Positions 31,356-40,629 are shown, counted from the first letter of the stretch. The stretch: DNA of 42,698 nucleotides from Thiorhodococcus mannitoliphagus (GCF_010915725.1 NZ_JAAIJR010000042.1:1-42698), one strand, 5' to 3'. Made by a program: numbers and translations. The notes: generated by a model from the sequence alone, not told the origin.

Positions 31356-32195
31356 TCAAAACCCAATCGGGAGCATCTCGGAGTGCCCGGTGAGACGGGG
31401 AAGCTCGGCATCCAGGCTGCGCGAGCGTTCCTGTGCCGCTGCGAGTTCAGCGGTCGACAACAGGCTCTGGATCTTGTTGCGCTCGCTCTCGGCGTCGAGA
31501 TCGCCGCGGCCCGAGGCCAGGTTCATCCACACATAGGCCTGGGTAAGGTCCTGCTTCACCCCGCGTCCACGCGCGAACAACATCCCCAGCCGCGCCATCG
31601 CGTGGGCGTCTCCTTGCTCGGCGGCGCGCATGTACCACTCGTTGGCGAGTTTGTAGTCCTGAATCAGCCCGCGTCCCTTTTCGTAGAGCGCCCCCAGGAC
31701 ACGCTGGGCTGGGATATAGTTCTGATCGGCGGCCTTGCGGATCCAGGTGATGGCGTCGAGCATTGCAAACGGTTCGCTACGCTCCCAAGAGCGCTGCACA
31801 ATGGTCATGCCGACACGATATTGGGCCTCCGCGTCGCCGCTCTCCGCTGCCCGATGCAAGTCTGGATTGTCCCGCACGGATTCATCATGGATCGCGTGGC
31901 CTGGTGTCTGGACGGTGGCGGCTTGAAGTGGCTCGTCCTTGATGAATTCGGCCGGCTTGCTGTCGGCAAGCTCGCTCAGGTAGACCCAGAGCATGACGCC
32001 CATGATCATCATCGCCGCCACAGTACCCATGATCCACTTCTGGATGAGGAAGCTATCCCGCAGGTGAAAACGGCGGCCGCATTCACGGCAGCGGAACCAT
32101 CTGAAGAATAGGCGGTGGGACCCAGAACTCGACGTTGAGATGGGTTTGTTGGAGCGGCGCACATTTGAGCTACCGCAATGCGGGCATCTTTCCAT
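31356..32195 (-). CDS. Zinc-ribbon, membrane-anchored Sel1-repeat protein
   Basis: A 279-residue protein. The N-terminal C4 zinc ribbon is CPHCGSSNVRR ... FRCRECGRRF (residues 4-43). A membrane helix follows (about 52-73: KWIMGTVAAMMIMGVMLWVYL). The rest is periplasmic with Sel1-like helical repeats, recognisable as AESGDAEAQYRVG, AADQNYIPAQRVLGALYEKG, AAEQGDAHAMARLGMLFARG and a final helix with AYVWMNLASGRG. Sel1 proteins usually act as scaffolds for complexes. The gene is on its own, divergent from the asparagine-synthetase-like gene with MITE B7 between. Confidence 0.87.
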   Translation of the reverse strand: MERCPHCGSSNVRRSNKPISTSSSGSHRLFFRWFRCRECGRRFHLRDSFLIQKWIMGTVAAMMIMGVMLWVYLSELADSKPAEFIKDEPLQAATVQTPGHAIHDESVRDNPDLHRAAESGDAEAQYRVGMTIVQRSWERSEPFAMLDAITWIRKAADQNYIPAQRVLGALYEKGRGLIQDYKLANEWYMRAAEQGDAHAMARLGMLFARGRGVKQDLTQAYVWMNLASGRGDLDAESERNKIQSLLSTAELAAAQERSRSLDAELPRLTGHSEMLPIGF

Positions 32196-32508
32196 GGTGT
32201 CTGTGACGAGCGTCGACCTTTGTCAGGCCTTGAAGGGAGGGGGCGGCCCCGAAGCGTGAAGGTGTGCAAAGTTAAGCGAAACGAGGCCAAGATGGCAAGA
32301 ATACTGGGGTTCTCTTAGAAAGTGTCCATCAACAACTTCCCCCCTTTCGCAAAGGGGGGCTAGGGGGGATTTCGGGCGGCATCGCTCGCAGCGGGAAATA
32401 ATTGATGGGCGCTCTCTTAGCGTGTTCGATTGTGCTGCGGCTTCGAGGGGCGACGATTGGATATTATAGCGATTGGATACGATAGGGTCATGAGTTGAGG
32501 GTTTAGCG
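32196..32508. other. Divergent intergenic region carrying MITE B copy 7
   Basis: Promoter space for the Sel1 gene (minus) and the asparagine-synthetase-like gene (plus). One third is occupied by repeat B7. An AT-rich stretch at 32459-32485 (ATATTATAG and similar) could contain the promoter of the plus-strand gene. Its ribosome binding site is a GAGG about 9 bases before 32509. Confidence 0.45.
32318..32416 (+). repeat. MITE family B, copy 7 (99 bp, TTA duplication)
   Basis: A full element flanked by TTA at 32315-32317 and 32417-32419. It lies 92 bases upstream of the asparagine-synthetase-like gene. Confidence 0.92.
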
Positions 32509-34335
32509 ATGCGAGATTTTTGCGGTTGGCTTGACTTCGGGTCCAAGCCTCAGGGTGCCCTGCGCGCAATGGCCGCCTCCCTGATGGCCAGGCGCGGCTA
32601 CGCACTGGATGAGCGGAGTATCCGCGTGATGGACGGGGCCGTGATGTCCCTGATGGGGCCGATGTGCGTCATGGCCGAAAAGGAAGGCGTGCTCGCGCTC
32701 ATGAGCGGTCGGCCAGTGTTTAGCGAGCCGCAACCGGCGGGAGAGGATGCTGCGATGACGCTTCTGCGTCTCTGGCGCGCGCATGGACCCGAACTGACGC
32801 AGCGCATACATGGAAGCTTCGCGCTTGCCATCCTCGATGCACCGCGACAGGACGCCTTTCTGGCGGTCGATCGGATTGGCATCCAGACCCTGGCCTTCGC
32901 GCGCTCCAGCGAGGGGTTGATTTTCTCCAATCGGGCCGATCTGGTCGCGGACCATCCGGATCTCGCGGCCGATCTGGATCCACAGGGGATCTTCGACTAT
33001 CTCTATTTCAGCATGGTGCCCGCGCCTGGAACCATCTTTCGGGGTGTGGAAAAACTGCTGCCCGCCCAATGGGTGCGTTACAGGTCAGGCAAGATCGAGC
33101 GCGGTTTCTACTGGCATTTGGCCTATCGCGATGAGCCGCGTCGAGACTTCGAGGAACAGGCTGACGACTTCAGACGCCTGCTGCGAGAGGGTGTGGAGCG
33201 GGCGCGTGGGACGGATGATGTGGCCGCCTTTCTATCAGGCGGGATCGACAGTTCAACCGTGGCTGGACTGCTGACAGCCGTCCAGGGCAAACCTGCCCGC
33301 ACCTACTCGATGGGTTTCGAAGCCGAGGGCTTCGACGAAATGGAATACGCACGGATCGCGGCGCGTCATTTTGGTCTGGATGCGCGCGAGTATTACCTGA
33401 CGCCTAAAGACGTTCTAGACGCCATCCCGCGCATCGCCCATCAATACGACGAGCCCTTCGCCAACGAATCGGCCGTATCGGCCTATTTCTGCGCCAAGCT
33501 GGCCGCTGATGACGGTTATCGGGTCATGCTGGGTGGCGACGGTGGCGACGAGATCCTCGGCGGCAACGAGCGCTACGCCAAACAGAAGGTCTTCGAGTTC
33601 TATGGCCGGATTCCCGGCTGGATCAGGAACGGGCTCATTGAGCCGACCGTCGCCTTCCCCTGGATAGATCGGCTGATGCCGGGTCGTAAGCTCAAGAGCT
33701 ATGTCCATCAGGCCAAGACCCCATTGCCCGATCGAATGGAGGCCTACAACTTTTTCCATCGTCAGCCGCTCGATGAGATGTTCACGTCCGAGTTCCTGGC
33801 GCAGGTCGATCCCGAGCGGCCAATCGTCTTGCTGCGCGATCCTTACGAGCGCGCCGACAGCCGGCACTTCATCAACCGCATGCTGCACCTGGATCTCAAG
33901 TTCACCCTGGCCGACAATGATCTGCGCAAGGTTTCCGCCATGGCCGAGGCGGCTGGTGTCGAGGTCCGTTATCCGCTGCTCGACGATGCACTAGTCGAGT
34001 TCTCGGGGCAGGTGCCGCCGGATTGGAAGGTCAAGGGGCAATATCTGCGCTGGTTCTTCAAGCAGTCGCTCAAGGACTATCTACCCGAAGCCATCATCAA
34101 GAAATCCAAACACGGCTTCGGGCTTCCGTTCGGGATCTGGCTGCGCGACCACCAAGCGCTTGCCGAGCGGGTGCGGGATCGGCTGACCGATCTCAGTCGT
34201 CGCGGCTGGCTGCGACCGGACTATATCGCCCGTATCCAGACCGAGCACCAGACCCTGCATCCGACCTATTTCGGCAAGATGCTCTGGGTCATGTTGATGC
34301 TGGAGGAATGGCTGGCGGCGCGGGAGTCCGGTTGA
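32509..34335 (+). CDS. Asparagine-synthetase-like amidotransferase with degenerate glutaminase domain
   Basis: A 608-residue protein of the AsnB class, in the position typical of exosortase-A exopolysaccharide loci. The C-terminal synthetase domain is intact: AFLSGGIDSSTVAGLL (PP-loop), EMEYARIAARHFG, DEPFANESAVSAYF, MLGGDGGDEILGGNERY, DNDLRKVSAMAEAAGVEVRYPLLD and KSKHGFGLPFG. The N-terminal glutaminase domain looks altered. The Cys that should follow the initiator Met is at position 5 (MRDFCGW), with no start codon that would place it at position 2. The RGPD and YNGEIYN motifs that bind glutamine are not recognisable. It may use ammonia or another amine donor, or serve to modify a polysaccharide. 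Start chosen by the GAGG box. Confidence 0.82.
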   Translation: MRDFCGWLDFGSKPQGALRAMAASLMARRGYALDERSIRVMDGAVMSLMGPMCVMAEKEGVLALMSGRPVFSEPQPAGEDAAMTLLRLWRAHGPELTQRIHGSFALAILDAPRQDAFLAVDRIGIQTLAFARSSEGLIFSNRADLVADHPDLAADLDPQGIFDYLYFSMVPAPGTIFRGVEKLLPAQWVRYRSGKIERGFYWHLAYRDEPRRDFEEQADDFRRLLREGVERARGTDDVAAFLSGGIDSSTVAGLLTAVQGKPARTYSMGFEAEGFDEMEYARIAARHFGLDAREYYLTPKDVLDAIPRIAHQYDEPFANESAVSAYFCAKLAADDGYRVMLGGDGGDEILGGNERYAKQKVFEFYGRIPGWIRNGLIEPTVAFPWIDRLMPGRKLKSYVHQAKTPLPDRMEAYNFFHRQPLDEMFTSEFLAQVDPERPIVLLRDPYERADSRHFINRMLHLDLKFTLADNDLRKVSAMAEAAGVEVRYPLLDDALVEFSGQVPPDWKVKGQYLRWFFKQSLKDYLPEAIIKKSKHGFGLPFGIWLRDHQALAERVRDRLTDLSRRGWLRPDYIARIQTEHQTLHPTYFGKMLWVMLMLEEWLAARESG

Positions 34336-34481
34336 GAAGATCACCTCACTCCATGTTTGCTCTCTGCCGGATCCCAGGCTCCGAGTAGATTCCTTTCGTC
34401 TGGCTCCCACGCTTGTTTGCTGGGGAGTCAGTGCAGACGCGCTCTGCGTCGATTCGTCCTAGTGGACCGCGAGATCGGGTT

Positions 34482-37400
34482 ATGCCGCAACATCAATCCG
34501 TGAGCCCTGCCAGCATTCCAACGCCAGCCGCGAAGCCGGCTGTGGGTCGGCTTCGTCCAGGCCCCAGTCAGGGTCTTACCCGTTCGCTTGGCCGCGCGCT
34601 CGGCGTCGTCGTGCTCTGCTTCGCGATCTGGATCCTCCAAGGCCTCCCATTCGCCCGTCTACCCTTGCTCTTTGGCGCGACCGTCTATTTGGGGGTCCTG
34701 CTCTGGCGCCCGGCGCTCTGGCTGATCTTCCTGCCGCTGCTGCTGCCCGTTCTAGACCTGCGCCCCTGGACGGGGCGGATCTATGTCGACGAATTCGACG
34801 CCTGCGTGCTCATCACGCTCGCCGCCTATCTCTTACGCGGTCGCTATACTCCATCGCTCGGAGCAATACCGCCCTTTTCGAGATTACTCCTAGCCCTCTT
34901 TATCGGGCTGGTGTTGATTTCGCTGTTTCGTACACTCCACCCCTGGCCGTCGGTCGACGCCAATAGTTTCTTTAGCTACTACAGCCCCTTCAACGCCTTG
35001 CGTGTCTCGAAAGGTCTCCTCTGGGCCTTGTTGCTCTATCCGGCCTGGGTGGCCGAAGACCGTTCAGACGCCGCGTGCGCCCGGCGATACCTTTTTCTCG
35101 GGATGTCTTTCGCGGGTCTTGCGGTGCTCGCCGTTGTGCTCTGGGAGCGTGGCTTTTATTCAACGTTATTTTTTTGGAGCAACATCTACGCCCCCATCAG
35201 CTCATTGCTCGACTTCACGACTCCCTACCGGGTCACGGCACTCTTCGCCGACATGCATACCGGTGGAACGGCGATCGATGGCTGGCTGCTGCTCACGCTG
35301 CCGTTCACGGCTGCCGCCTTCCTGACCGCACGCGGACCAATTGTCGCCAGCCTATCCGGTATTGCTGTACTGGGCGTTCTCTATACGGCCTTCGTCACCT
35401 TCTCGCGCGGGGTCTATCTGGGCGTTTTCGTGGCGATCGCGGTGGCTGCGCTGATGCTGATTCTGAGGCGGCGCCCAAGGACCAATTCTGACGGCATGTC
35501 GCTCCTTCTCCTCGCCGCGTTCACGATGGTCGGCACCGCCTATGTCGCCTTTCGCAGCGGTGGTGCCGTGGTACTCGCCTATAGTCTCGGCGCCTTCCTG
35601 AGCGGTGCGCTGGTGACGATGGTCCCAAGCCCCGTCGCCAGGGGTCGCTGGCGTCCGGTGGTCATGACGATTCTGATGCTGACACTGACCCTTCTCGCTA
35701 CCTGGACCATCTTCGATCGGAACTATGGATTCTTGCCGTTGACGCCCCTGCTCCAAGCGGCCATCTGTATCCCGCCCGCTGTAATCGCCGGATTTTGGAC
35801 CGGTAAGCGGATGGCGGGGCGGCTGCCTTTGCATCAGTCTGGCGCGATCCTGGCGGTATTCGCGGGTTTTGTGTTCCTGCTTACCCTGAGCCTTTTCGGC
35901 TACCGCATGGATACGCGTCTAGCCGATGCCTCCATGGATCTACAGACCCGCATCGCGCATTGGCAGACCGCTGTATCCATCATGGATCGCGGCCTCAGCA
36001 CCCGACTCTTGGGCCAAGGGGTTGGACGTTTCCCCCAGACTTACTATCTGATGCATGAGGATCCCGCATCCGTCGCAGGATTCAGGCTTGAGGGCGAAGG
36101 TTCAAACCACTCACTCAGGCTGCTTGGCGGAAACAACATTCGGATTGGTCAGCGTCTCTCGCTCGTACCTCAGCAGACTTACCAGCTAGCCTTTGCAGTG
36201 CGCACGGATGAGCAATCCAAACCCATCCAATTGGAGATGCGGATCTGTCATCGGCACCTGGTGCCTGCTCAGGAATGGAATCCGAGCTGTCAGACGTTCA
36301 ACCAATCTATTCAATCGACTGATGGTCGTTGGACTACCGTTGACCAAAATTTCGAGGCCCAAGGTCTCGGTTCATTCAAGGGTGGGCTCGAAGGCTGGCT
36401 GACGCTTGAATTGGCCAACCGTTCTGCCGGTCGCTGGATCGACATCGATGCGATCTCGATTATTGATCAGAGTGGACGCGAACGGGTGGACAACGGCGAT
36501 TTCGAGCAGGGTTTCGATCGTTGGTTCATGTATTCCGACTTCGACCATTTGCCATGGCACATCAAGAATCTTTGGGTGCATGTCTATTTCGAACTCGGGC
36601 TGACTGGTCTGTTCCTGTTTGGTTTGCTGGCCCTGACCGCACTAACGACCACAGCCCGATCCGCTGCCATCGATCCATTGGTCTTCGCGCTACTCGCTGC
36701 CCTCGCTGGCTTCTATGCGGTCGGTGCCTTCGGCACCATCATCGATTCTCCGCGCCTTTCCTTGTTGTTCTGGCTGATCACCTTGCTGGCCCTGGGGTCG
36801 GCTAGTGCTCGGCGCGCCCGAGATCCGAGCCGTACACAACTGCCGCATGACGCTCTGCCGCTAGGCCAAGCATCACGTCGCCTAGCGCATCCGTATCCCA
36901 GGGATGAGCAGAGCCCATCGGTGTTCCAAACCGAACAGAGTTCGACGGCTCTAAGAAAGCGTCCATCAACAACTTCCCCCCTTTCGCAAAGGGGGGCTAG
37001 GGGGGATTTCGGGCGGCATCGCTCGCATCGGGAAACAACTGATGGACACTTTCTAAATACCAATACCCAGGGAAGGCGCTGGCGTTTCACGCTCAATCAC
37101 CGAAAACAATCGCTGATGATCGTGATGGTTGTCCTGGTGCTCTCAAGCGCTGCGGCGGTCGTGGCGCTCCAACAGACGATGCGCTTTTATGATGTGGACG
37201 GACGACAGTTGGTGACCAAGGTCTTGGAGCGCTATGAAATCGAACTGCCCTGGCTCGAGCCCTGGCTACGCGCCCCGCCACGTCTTGTCGACGTCGCTCT
37301 GGATGGGCGTCAGCGGTCCACGCATCCGCGGATCCTATTGCCCGAGCTTGCCGACTGGGACGGTCACGGTCTGGCGCCTGCCATCAGGTCACGTCGAGAT

Positions 37401-39542
37401 CAGTATGTCGCCGTGGGGATCGATGCGAGACCTTATCCACCCTGCGGTGGCTCTGGTGCGCTGCGGCTGGCGGTCTGTTGGATCCTGACCGGTGACGAAG
37501 CGTCTGGGCGCCGGGGGCTTGAGGCGCTGAACACCTTTCAGCCGAGTTTGCCGAATGCTGGAGGCGACTACAGCGATGGCTGGGAACTGGCCTGGGCCTA
37601 TGATTGGCTTGCGCTCCATCCCGAAATGCCAGCCTCGACCCGAAGTCGCGTTCAGGCCCGACTGCTCGACCTGCTACCCCGCTATCTTGAGCTGCTCGAC
37701 GGTCGCGGCCCGTCGCTGTGGCATGGCCGGGTCTCGCTGGCGTCGACGGCTTGGCTGATCGCCATCGCGATCGATCCGGAGAACCCCGAGCAGCAGGAGT
37801 TGATCCGCCGTAGCCAAGCCCATTTCCGCGAGGCCATTGCTGCGCTCAGACTGACGGAAGGTTGGCCCGAAGGCTACAATTATTGGATCAATTCGCGCGC
37901 CTTCATACTGACGCTGGCTGCCGCCGCTTATCTCAATGGCTTCGAGGAGACGCAGTACGCCCCCGAGATCCGCAAGGCGCTCGAACGCGTCGGGCTCTGG
38001 ACGCTCTACATGACCCGCCCGGATGGGCGCGTCGAGCTGACAGGCGACGAAGGCCCCCGGGTCGATCTAAAGGACGAAACGCGCCGGGTCATCGATCTCA
38101 TCGTCCAGCTCACGCGCAGTCGTGTGCTATCGAGCTACTCGCGCTGGCTGGAAGCCAGACATGGAACCGAGAGTTACTATCGTGACTATCGCTGGGGCTT
38201 CCAGCTCTTCAACGACCCGACAGTGTGGCCGCTGGCATCTGTTACATCAGGCACGCTGGATGGCTTGAAGACGGTGCTGCCCAGCGCTGACTGGTTTGGG
38301 CCGAAGGCGTTCAATCAGATCGTGGCGCGTAGCGGTTGGGGAGCGGACGACACCCTGCTGACCCTGCGTGCCGGCCATAGCCTCACGCATCACGGTCACT
38401 ACGACGCCGGTCACTTCACGCTCTTGAAGGGCGCGCCACTGGCGATCAGCAATGCCACCTATCGGGGCGATATTGCGGCACCCAATCGGCTCTACTACGG
38501 CATTCGCACGGTCTCACGCAACTCGCTGCTGGTGCTGCGTCCAAATGAGCGCATCCATCCATCGCCACTCGTCGAGCGCAACGTCATCGACGGCGGACAG
38601 CGGATCGTCATGCCGACTGGGAGCTCGGTTCAGGGCGTCGCGGATTGGCTGGCCCAAATCGGTCAGGGGCGGCACTACGAAGGAGGTGTGATCCGTACCT
38701 ATCAGCTCATCGACGACCGTCTGTTGTATGTCGAGGCCGATCTCACCGGGGCCTATGACAACAGCGACTACGATAGCCAAGACCGAGGCGGCAAGGTTGC
38801 GCAAGTCACGCGCGCACTGCTCTATCTACTCGATGAAGATCGTGTCTTCGTGTTCGACACGGTCGAGTCAACCGATCCCGGTTATACCAAGAAGTGGTTG
38901 TTGCACCTGCCGCAACGGCCAGATATCCCGGATCTGCGTGTCAAGTTGGGGAACGAGAACGCGGGCATCCTGGAAAGTCCGTCTGCACGCCTGTCGATGG
39001 TCAATGGGCGCGGTAAGCTGGATCTGGTGCGATTGGCACCCAAGGAGGCGGTGACCCGACTCGTAGGCGGGAAGGGGTATGAGTACTATGTCGAGGCTGA
39101 TGGCGACGATCAGGTGCTCGATGGCATCAATTTTGGCCAGGACTCGCTGAAGGCCCGTTGGTTCGACAATGGGCTCTGGCGGATCGAGATCCAGCCCACA
39201 CAGCCGAATCGGCTGGATCGATTCCTGATCGCCTTGACCCCGAGTCTGCGCGGAGCGAATCCGAAGCCTGTCGAGCCCTTACGCTTGAACAGTGGCGAGG
39301 CGCTTGCGGCCTATACGGATAATAGTCTGCTGCTCTTCGACATCGGCCATTTTATGGAGCCGGTCCGATTGGCTATTCCGGGCCAGCAGACGCGGTTACT
39401 GGTTACCGGTGTATCTATCGGTGATCAGTTCGAGGTCGACCTTGGCGACCGTCAGGAAACCGTGTCGGTCACACAGAGCGGACTCATCGAACTCAGCCTT
39501 GACGCTCAGGCTAAACAGATTTCGATTCGGCAGCGTCCGTGA
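34482..39542 (+). CDS. O-antigen ligase/polymerase-like membrane protein joined to heparinase II/III-like domain
   Basis: One uninterrupted 1686-codon frame. Residues about 40-830 form a Wzy/WaaL-like membrane protein with about a dozen helices and a large soluble insert (about 540-690) that looks like a carbohydrate-binding beta domain (GSNHSLRLLGGNNIRIGQRL; LELANRSAGRWIDIDAISI; NGDFEQGFDRW). MITE B8 then codes residues about 825-857 in frame. A new membrane helix (about 878-900) leads to a heparinase II/III-like lyase (PF07940 type), with NYWINSRAF in the helical part and HHGHYDAGHF from residue 1303. The linker is basic, so it should be cytoplasmic, putting the lyase in the periplasm. A separate second gene could start at ATG 37116, but it has no ribosome binding site. 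The ATG at 34482 is preferred to a TTG at 34413. Confidence 0.75.
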   Translation: MPQHQSVSPASIPTPAAKPAVGRLRPGPSQGLTRSLGRALGVVVLCFAIWILQGLPFARLPLLFGATVYLGVLLWRPALWLIFLPLLLPVLDLRPWTGRIYVDEFDACVLITLAAYLLRGRYTPSLGAIPPFSRLLLALFIGLVLISLFRTLHPWPSVDANSFFSYYSPFNALRVSKGLLWALLLYPAWVAEDRSDAACARRYLFLGMSFAGLAVLAVVLWERGFYSTLFFWSNIYAPISSLLDFTTPYRVTALFADMHTGGTAIDGWLLLTLPFTAAAFLTARGPIVASLSGIAVLGVLYTAFVTFSRGVYLGVFVAIAVAALMLILRRRPRTNSDGMSLLLLAAFTMVGTAYVAFRSGGAVVLAYSLGAFLSGALVTMVPSPVARGRWRPVVMTILMLTLTLLATWTIFDRNYGFLPLTPLLQAAICIPPAVIAGFWTGKRMAGRLPLHQSGAILAVFAGFVFLLTLSLFGYRMDTRLADASMDLQTRIAHWQTAVSIMDRGLSTRLLGQGVGRFPQTYYLMHEDPASVAGFRLEGEGSNHSLRLLGGNNIRIGQRLSLVPQQTYQLAFAVRTDEQSKPIQLEMRICHRHLVPAQEWNPSCQTFNQSIQSTDGRWTTVDQNFEAQGLGSFKGGLEGWLTLELANRSAGRWIDIDAISIIDQSGRERVDNGDFEQGFDRWFMYSDFDHLPWHIKNLWVHVYFELGLTGLFLFGLLALTALTTTARSAAIDPLVFALLAALAGFYAVGAFGTIIDSPRLSLLFWLITLLALGSASARRARDPSRTQLPHDALPLGQASRRLAHPYPRDEQSPSVFQTEQSSTALRKRPSTTSPLSQRGARGDFGRHRSHRETTDGHFLNTNTQGRRWRFTLNHRKQSLMIVMVVLVLSSAAAVVALQQTMRFYDVDGRQLVTKVLERYEIELPWLEPWLRAPPRLVDVALDGRQRSTHPRILLPELADWDGHGLAPAIRSRRDQYVAVGIDARPYPPCGGSGALRLAVCWILTGDEASGRRGLEALNTFQPSLPNAGGDYSDGWELAWAYDWLALHPEMPASTRSRVQARLLDLLPRYLELLDGRGPSLWHGRVSLASTAWLIAIAIDPENPEQQELIRRSQAHFREAIAALRLTEGWPEGYNYWINSRAFILTLAAAAYLNGFEETQYAPEIRKALERVGLWTLYMTRPDGRVELTGDEGPRVDLKDETRRVIDLIVQLTRSRVLSSYSRWLEARHGTESYYRDYRWGFQLFNDPTVWPLASVTSGTLDGLKTVLPSADWFGPKAFNQIVARSGWGADDTLLTLRAGHSLTHHGHYDAGHFTLLKGAPLAISNATYRGDIAAPNRLYYGIRTVSRNSLLVLRPNERIHPSPLVERNVIDGGQRIVMPTGSSVQGVADWLAQIGQGRHYEGGVIRTYQLIDDRLLYVEADLTGAYDNSDYDSQDRGGKVAQVTRALLYLLDEDRVFVFDTVESTDPGYTKKWLLHLPQRPDIPDLRVKLGNENAGILESPSARLSMVNGRGKLDLVRLAPKEAVTRLVGGKGYEYYVEADGDDQVLDGINFGQDSLKARWFDNGLWRIEIQPTQPNRLDRFLIALTPSLRGANPKPVEPLRLNSGEALAAYTDNSLLLFDIGHFMEPVRLAIPGQQTRLLVTGVSIGDQFEVDLGDRQETVSVTQSGLIELSLDAQAKQISIRQRP
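36955..37053 (+). repeat. MITE family B, copy 8 (99 bp, TAA duplication), inside a coding frame
   Basis: A full element flanked by TAA at 36952-36954 and 37054-37056. Element plus duplication adds 102 bases, exactly 34 codons, with no stop in the frame of the surrounding ORF (it reads RKRPSTTSPLSQRGARGDFG and on). Removing it leaves the frame still open. Confidence 0.93.
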
Positions 39543-40629
39543 ACAAGCGTTCCAAAATCGCTGCGATGCGCGGGCCGGTTTGGCCGTCCCATTTCTCCGG
39601 AATCGCGCCCTGTTTCCATTCACCGGCAAAGAGCCGGTCCAACGCTGGTCCGAGTTTGGCCGGGTCGGTGCCGATCAGCTCATTGGTGCCGATGCTCACC
39701 GTTTCGGGGCGTTCAGTCGAATCGCGCAGGGTCAGGCAGGGCACGCCCAGCACCGTGGTTTCCTCGGTGATGCCGCCGGAATCCGTGATCACGGCCTTGG
39801 CCGAGCGCACCAGATAATTGAATTCCAGATAGGGCTGTGGATCGACCAGCCGGACGTTCGGCGGCACCTCGACCAGTTCGCGCAGGGTCTTAGCCGTGCG
39901 TGGGTGTACCGGAAACATCACCGGCAAACCGCGTGTCCCGGTGCTGATCGCCGCCAGCAGGCGCGCGAAGCCTTCGCCCTGGTCGACATTCGCTGGACGA
40001 TGCAGCGTCAGCACGAAATAGCCGCCGGCCTGCAAGCCCAGTTCCCCCCAGAAGGGCGGCTGGCGCAGACGTGGCAGATTGGCCAGTAGGCTGTCGATCA
40101 TGGTGTTGCCGACGAAGAAGATCCGTTCGTCCTCGATGCCCGCCCGGCGTAGATTGGCGTTGGCCACTTCACTGGTGGTGAAAAACCAGTTGGTGATGGC
40201 ATCCGTTACCATCCGATTGATCTCCTCGGGCATGGTCCAGTCGCCCGAGCGGATCCCGGCCTCGACATGGGCGACCGGGATGCAGAGCTTCTGTGCCGCG
40301 ATGGCGCAGGCCATGGTCGAGGTCACGTCGCCCACCACCAGGCACAAGTGGCTCGGCGCTTCCAGCAGCAGGCGTTCGTAGCGGGTCAGGATCGCGGCGG
40401 TCTGTTCCGCTTGGCTGCCCGAGCCCACCTCCAGATTGACATCAGGTTCCGGGATCCCGAGTTGCGCGAAGAAGTCACCCGACATCCGGGCATCATAGTG
40501 CTGACCGGTATGCACCAGACGATAGCGAAGCGTGCCGCCGGTAGTCTGGCGTGCTTCGAGTGCGCGGATGATGGGCGCAATCTTCATGAAATTCGGCCGC
40601 GCACCGGCGATGATGTCGATCAAGGGCAT
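39511..40629 (-). CDS. wecB: UDP-N-acetylglucosamine 2-epimerase (non-hydrolysing)
   Basis: A 372-residue enzyme that interconverts UDP-GlcNAc and UDP-ManNAc for surface polysaccharide synthesis. Family features: GARPNFMKIAPI at the N-terminus, VHTGQHYDARMSGDFF, the core VVGDVTSTMACAIAA, VAHVEAGIRSGD, PEEINRMVTD, VLTLHRPANVD, FPVHPRT, and the nucleotide-binding ITDSGGITEETTVLGVPCLTLRDSTERPET (read as two adjoining blocks). The ATG at 40629 is preceded by GGAAGGA and starts at the Rossmann strand, so the 27-residue upstream extension is rejected. The 3' end overlaps that of the polymerase-heparinase ORF by 32 bases, tail to tail. The upstream gene on the same strand is the PLP decarboxylase. 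Confidence 0.94.
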   Translation of the reverse strand: MPLIDIIAGARPNFMKIAPIIRALEARQTTGGTLRYRLVHTGQHYDARMSGDFFAQLGIPEPDVNLEVGSGSQAEQTAAILTRYERLLLEAPSHLCLVVGDVTSTMACAIAAQKLCIPVAHVEAGIRSGDWTMPEEINRMVTDAITNWFFTTSEVANANLRRAGIEDERIFFVGNTMIDSLLANLPRLRQPPFWGELGLQAGGYFVLTLHRPANVDQGEGFARLLAAISTGTRGLPVMFPVHPRTAKTLRELVEVPPNVRLVDPQPYLEFNYLVRSAKAVITDSGGITEETTVLGVPCLTLRDSTERPETVSIGTNELIGTDPAKLGPALDRLFAGEWKQGAIPEKWDGQTGPRIAAILERLFTDAAESKSV

